Part shown: one piece after another, positions 61,267 to 64,000 of the stretch
Layout: each line of letters begins with the position of its first letter
Position numbering within the stretch: position 1 is the first letter of the stretch
Assembly (NCBI GenBank): GCA_963772635.1
Contig: CAVYYK010000028.1
Span: 124,001-188,000 of the forward strand
Direction of reading: 5' to 3'
Origin: JAUXFS01 sp963772635
GTDB lineage: Bacteria > Pseudomonadota > Alphaproteobacteria > Rhodospirillales > Defluviicoccaceae
Length of the DNA stretch: 64,000 nt
Position numbers and translations under genes: made by a program
Notes under the pieces: model-generated
Seen by the model: only the letters and a program-made list of their open reading frames with translations
What the model was told of the DNA's origin: nothing
Databases searched by the model: none

Positions 61267-63744
61267 TCAAGGACCGCGGATCGGGGAATCGTCTCCGACT
61301 GTGTTCGGGGACACAATCTGCGCCGCCGCGGGAAACATCGCAGCTGCGATCCCGTAGAGCACCAAGGCCAGGACTATGACCCAAGAAAATCCGAAATCAA
61401 TTGCGAGCAGGGTAGCGAGCACGGCGCTCAACACGGACGCGCAACCGTTGATACCCCATGCCCAGGGGACCAACTCGGGCGCGCCGATGGCGGTGTCGGC
61501 AAGGCCGAGCGGAAACGGCATGCCCATGAAGAAGGCCAGGGGTGCAATCAGTCCCAGGGTCGCCCCGATTTTGGCCGGCGCCGGCACACTTCCAAGAGTT
61601 TCAAACACCGAGGGCAATATGGCGATGTAGCTCAGGGAGAGCAAAGCGATCGCAGCAATTGCCACAGCCACCGTTCGAACGGCGTCGCCTTCCAGCCATG
61701 CTGTGCATTGCTTCGCACTTCCACTGCCGAGACCGGCGAAAACCAAAAATCCGCAGAGTACCACGGAGACGGCGTAAGTCGGATGCCCGAGAAACAGCTG
61801 AAACCGCTGAATGAAGGCGATTTCGATGAACAGAAATGCCAGACCCAGGGCGAAGAAAAATGTCGCAACTCTCAAACGCCCCCAGGGTCGCAATCTTGAC
61901 TTCGGCCTATCCGAACGGCGCCGCCGTGCCACCAGGGGAAGCAATATCAGAACGGTGCTTGCGACGATCGCCTGGGCAAGAGTTGCCAGAAGTACGGGGT
62001 AACCCCATTCGATAAGGTTGAAGCCGCTCCGGTTCGGCATTTGCATCAACTCCGCCATCGTGCGCCATTTGAGGAAGTGGAAGAAGTAGGGGCGGTCGTC
62101 GGTTGACGGTGAAACGTCAAAACCATAGTCGGAGAGAAACTGCTCCCGGTTCGGACCGATAAGCGCAACCGCGCCTTCAAAGAGATAGGGGCGCTCGAGA
62201 ACGCTGTAGCGGTTGGCCTCCGCCGCATCCATTCCCGGGTAATAAGCGACGTCGAATGCCCGTATTCGACAGAACTCGCGGATCTCGGCAATCTCGTCTC
62301 CGGTCAAAACGCCGTTCTTGACCAGCAAGGTCACGGTTTGCCATCCGTGGATCAGCGCCAGGTGCCCACCCGGATCGACCACGCCTCGTCGTTCGAGCGC
62401 CCCGATGGCGATGGCGAACATCTTCAGGCCGTCACGGGGCGGAACCCTGAGCCACCGCGTAACGGCCAGGAAACCGCCCGCTGCAAGCTTGTTCAGAAAG
62501 GTGTCGAACGCTTCGACGGTGTACAGGGTGCTCTCGTTCAAGGCGTGCAGACCGGCGGAGGCGGCGGCGAAGGAATCGAGTAGCGCCACATGGATCAAAT
62601 CGAACGACTTTTCGGTCCCGGCGACGAAGCTGCGTGCTTCGGTAGTATGCAGGGAAATGTCAGGATCCGAGTACACGCCGCCAGCGAATTCGGCGAATTG
62701 CCGTTGGACCAATTCGATCATCTGAGGATTGATTTCCACCGCATCGATGGATCGAGAACCGTTCATTCTTGCCAACAAAGTATCGATGCCGGTGCCGGAG
62801 CCGAGGATGGCGACGCGAGGTCGATCGAGTAGATGAAAGGGGAGGGCGGATGTTTGCTCGTCCAGGTAACGAAAGGCATCCAACCGTCCGTCGAAGCGGG
62901 CGATCGCCGTCATCGCGCCGCCGTCGGTGAACACCCCCAACTGCTCCGGGGGCTCGGAACCGGACATCAAGCTGAGCCCCGGTGCATAGTGAAACGGAAT
63001 GGTCGGGCTGCGGACGACGGTGAGCAGACCCAGAGGACTCGATCGCTCTGCCACGATTTCGGCATCCGGCGCCAACAAGGCGAGGCTCAGTTCCTTGTAG
63101 GGTGATAGCTTGGGTTTTGCCCAGCCTTGCGGCCAGGCCCAGATCAACGCCACCGCCGCCACGATCAAGATTGCGGGCAACGCCTTTGGAACCCGGTCAT
63201 GCCAGCCGGCGATGACAGCAGCCGATAGCCCGATGGCGCCGATCGCCTTTAGGCACTCCCCCGGGGGCACCACCCATAGCCCACCGACGACGGCTAACGC
63301 GCCAATTCCGGCCCCAACCAGGTCGCTGCGATAGACGACACCGACGTTCTCACCGACCGCGGCCAAGGCGAGGCCGATACCGGTGGCCGCGCAAAAGAAC
63401 GGCACGGCAAGGATCACGTAGATCAGGAGAAGATGGAGTTGCTGAGCGGGATCCCATGCGATTTCAAGGACGTTGAGCGGGATCGTTTGAGAGAGCGCAA
63501 AACCTACCGGCACCGAAAGTCCGAATAGGGCCGCGGATCCGGCAAAAGCCAGCGGAAAGTTCGTCAGCAATCTTTCCCTGGCGAAACTGAGAAAGCTACC
63601 GCTGGCGCCGTAACCGAGCAACGCCAAGCTGATGATCATGTAGGCGAAATGGTGCCACTGGGCGATCGAGAACATCCTCACCAGCAGAACCTCGAAGCTC
63701 AACGCCGCGGCGGAAAGCAGAGCGACGGCGGAGAGCACTCGCAT
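61267..63744 (-). CDS. Membrane-embedded spermidine synthase-like protein
   Basis: An 825-residue protein with about seven N-terminal hydrophobic segments, a soluble Rossmann-fold centre, and six or more C-terminal segments. The centre resembles spermidine synthase/methyltransferase folds: VAILGSGTGIDTLLARMN (nucleotide-binding loop), IDAVEINPQMIELV, and SFDLIHVALLDSFAAASAGL. Such proteins occur widely, but few have proven activity. It may modify a membrane-associated substrate with a SAM or decarboxylated-SAM donor. The ATG at 63744 lies one base after the pcm stop, suggesting a pcm-linked operon read leftward. Confidence 0.85.
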   Translation of the reverse strand: MRVLSAVALLSAAALSFEVLLVRMFSIAQWHHFAYMIISLALLGYGASGSFLSFARERLLTNFPLAFAGSAALFGLSVPVGFALSQTIPLNVLEIAWDPAQQLHLLLIYVILAVPFFCAATGIGLALAAVGENVGVVYRSDLVGAGIGALAVVGGLWVVPPGECLKAIGAIGLSAAVIAGWHDRVPKALPAILIVAAVALIWAWPQGWAKPKLSPYKELSLALLAPDAEIVAERSSPLGLLTVVRSPTIPFHYAPGLSLMSGSEPPEQLGVFTDGGAMTAIARFDGRLDAFRYLDEQTSALPFHLLDRPRVAILGSGTGIDTLLARMNGSRSIDAVEINPQMIELVQRQFAEFAGGVYSDPDISLHTTEARSFVAGTEKSFDLIHVALLDSFAAASAGLHALNESTLYTVEAFDTFLNKLAAGGFLAVTRWLRVPPRDGLKMFAIAIGALERRGVVDPGGHLALIHGWQTVTLLVKNGVLTGDEIAEIREFCRIRAFDVAYYPGMDAAEANRYSVLERPYLFEGAVALIGPNREQFLSDYGFDVSPSTDDRPYFFHFLKWRTMAELMQMPNRSGFNLIEWGYPVLLATLAQAIVASTVLILLPLVARRRRSDRPKSRLRPWGRLRVATFFFALGLAFLFIEIAFIQRFQLFLGHPTYAVSVVLCGFLVFAGLGSGSAKQCTAWLEGDAVRTVAVAIAAIALLSLSYIAILPSVFETLGSVPAPAKIGATLGLIAPLAFFMGMPFPLGLADTAIGAPELVPWAWGINGCASVLSAVLATLLAIDFGFSWVIVLALVLYGIAAAMFPAAAQIVSPNTVGDDSPIRGP

Positions 63745-63745
63745 T

Positions 63746-64000
63746 TCAGTGTCCGCCGGTGAGCGGCACGAAACGGACCGGGAGCAGGTGCCGGCTGGTC
63801 ACCGTTCCATCCGAATGCTTCTCGATCATCAACAGTTGTTGGACGAAAAACGGACCGCCGACGGGAATGATCATCCTGCCGCCGGGGGCGAGTTGCCGGA
63901 TCAGGGGCGGGGGAATGTGGCTGGCGGCGGCGGTGACGATGATTTCGTCGAAGGGAGCGTGTTCCCGCCATCCGTAGTACCCGTCGCCCTGCCTTACGGT
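63746..64000 (-). CDS. pcm: Protein-L-isoaspartate O-methyltransferase, 3' part
   Basis: C-terminal 84 or so codons of a gene that continues beyond the window edge. The end matches Pcm: GDGYYGW, then APFDEIIVTAAASHIPPPLI, LAPGGRMIIPVGGP, and the terminal LLPVRFVPLTG. The enzyme repairs isoaspartyl residues in damaged proteins using SAM. The stop is at 63746-63748, one base from the next gene's ATG. Confidence 0.88.
   Translation of the reverse strand, partial: TVRQGDGYYGWREHAPFDEIIVTAAASHIPPPLIRQLAPGGRMIIPVGGPFFVQQLLMIEKHSDGTVTSRHLLPVRFVPLTGGH

Overview
The window looks like part of an alphaproteobacterial chromosome, most likely Rhodospirillales or a close relative. The evidence is gene order and family content: lepB-rnc-era-recO; rpiB-glyA-nrdR-ribD-ribE-ribB-ribH-nusB-thiL-hppA; and a ubiquinol-cytochrome c chaperone, DUF177, plsX, fabH, ihfA, merR, tRNA-Pro block. 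MucR/Ros, Bpt-type leucyltransferase, IcmF and small DUF6898/DUF6867-like proteins fit the same group. The DNA is GC-rich, and GTG/TTG starts and ATGA/GTGA overlaps are common.

Layout. 0-6.2 kb: housekeeping genes on + (lepB, rnc, era, recO, parC). 6.2-9.6 kb: a TRAP transporter on -. 9.8-12.5 kb: leucyltransferase, motB and motA on -. 12.6-16.8 kb: flavin reductase on +, then threonine ammonia-lyase and a membrane-anchored penicillin acylase on -. 17.1-20.9 kb: a second TRAP transporter with an alpha/beta hydrolase on +. 21-26.4 kb: accessory DNA with a lipoprotein/helical-protein pair, an OmpA-type lipoprotein, and a SLATT protein followed by a phosphoesterase-STAND protein that runs into an IS66 transposase tail. 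26.6-31.4 kb: a two-component system and two RTX-like acidic proteins. 31.4-32.5 kb: non-coding, AT-rich, with 10-bp iteron-like repeats. 32.5-38.6 kb: hemB and metY on -, icmF and a small DUF6898-like gene on +. 38.9-44.7 kb: a complete branched-chain amino acid ABC transporter. 44.8-45.3 kb: mucR. 45.6-55.1 kb: C1/ribose, dNTP-control and riboflavin genes, ending in a proton pyrophosphatase. 55.2-60.3 kb: bamE, bc1 chaperone, DUF177, fatty-acid initiation genes, ihfA, merR, tRNA-Pro. 60.6-64 kb: an exported protein, a membrane-bound spermidine-synthase-like protein, and the 3' end of pcm.

Two points matter for any reader. First, nine genes between about 5.9 and 33.9 kb are readable only if about 15 single surplus bases are removed. 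Every one acts as a +1 insertion, and every corrected gene length is a whole number of codons. The flanking 30 kb has none, so a local consensus-sequence problem is more likely than mass pseudogenisation. Second, the best candidate for an unusual system is at 23.9-26.4 kb: a SLATT two-helix membrane protein next to a calcineurin-like phosphoesterase fused to a STAND-type NTPase. This resembles the predicted conflict/immunity modules, here cut short by transposon sequence.
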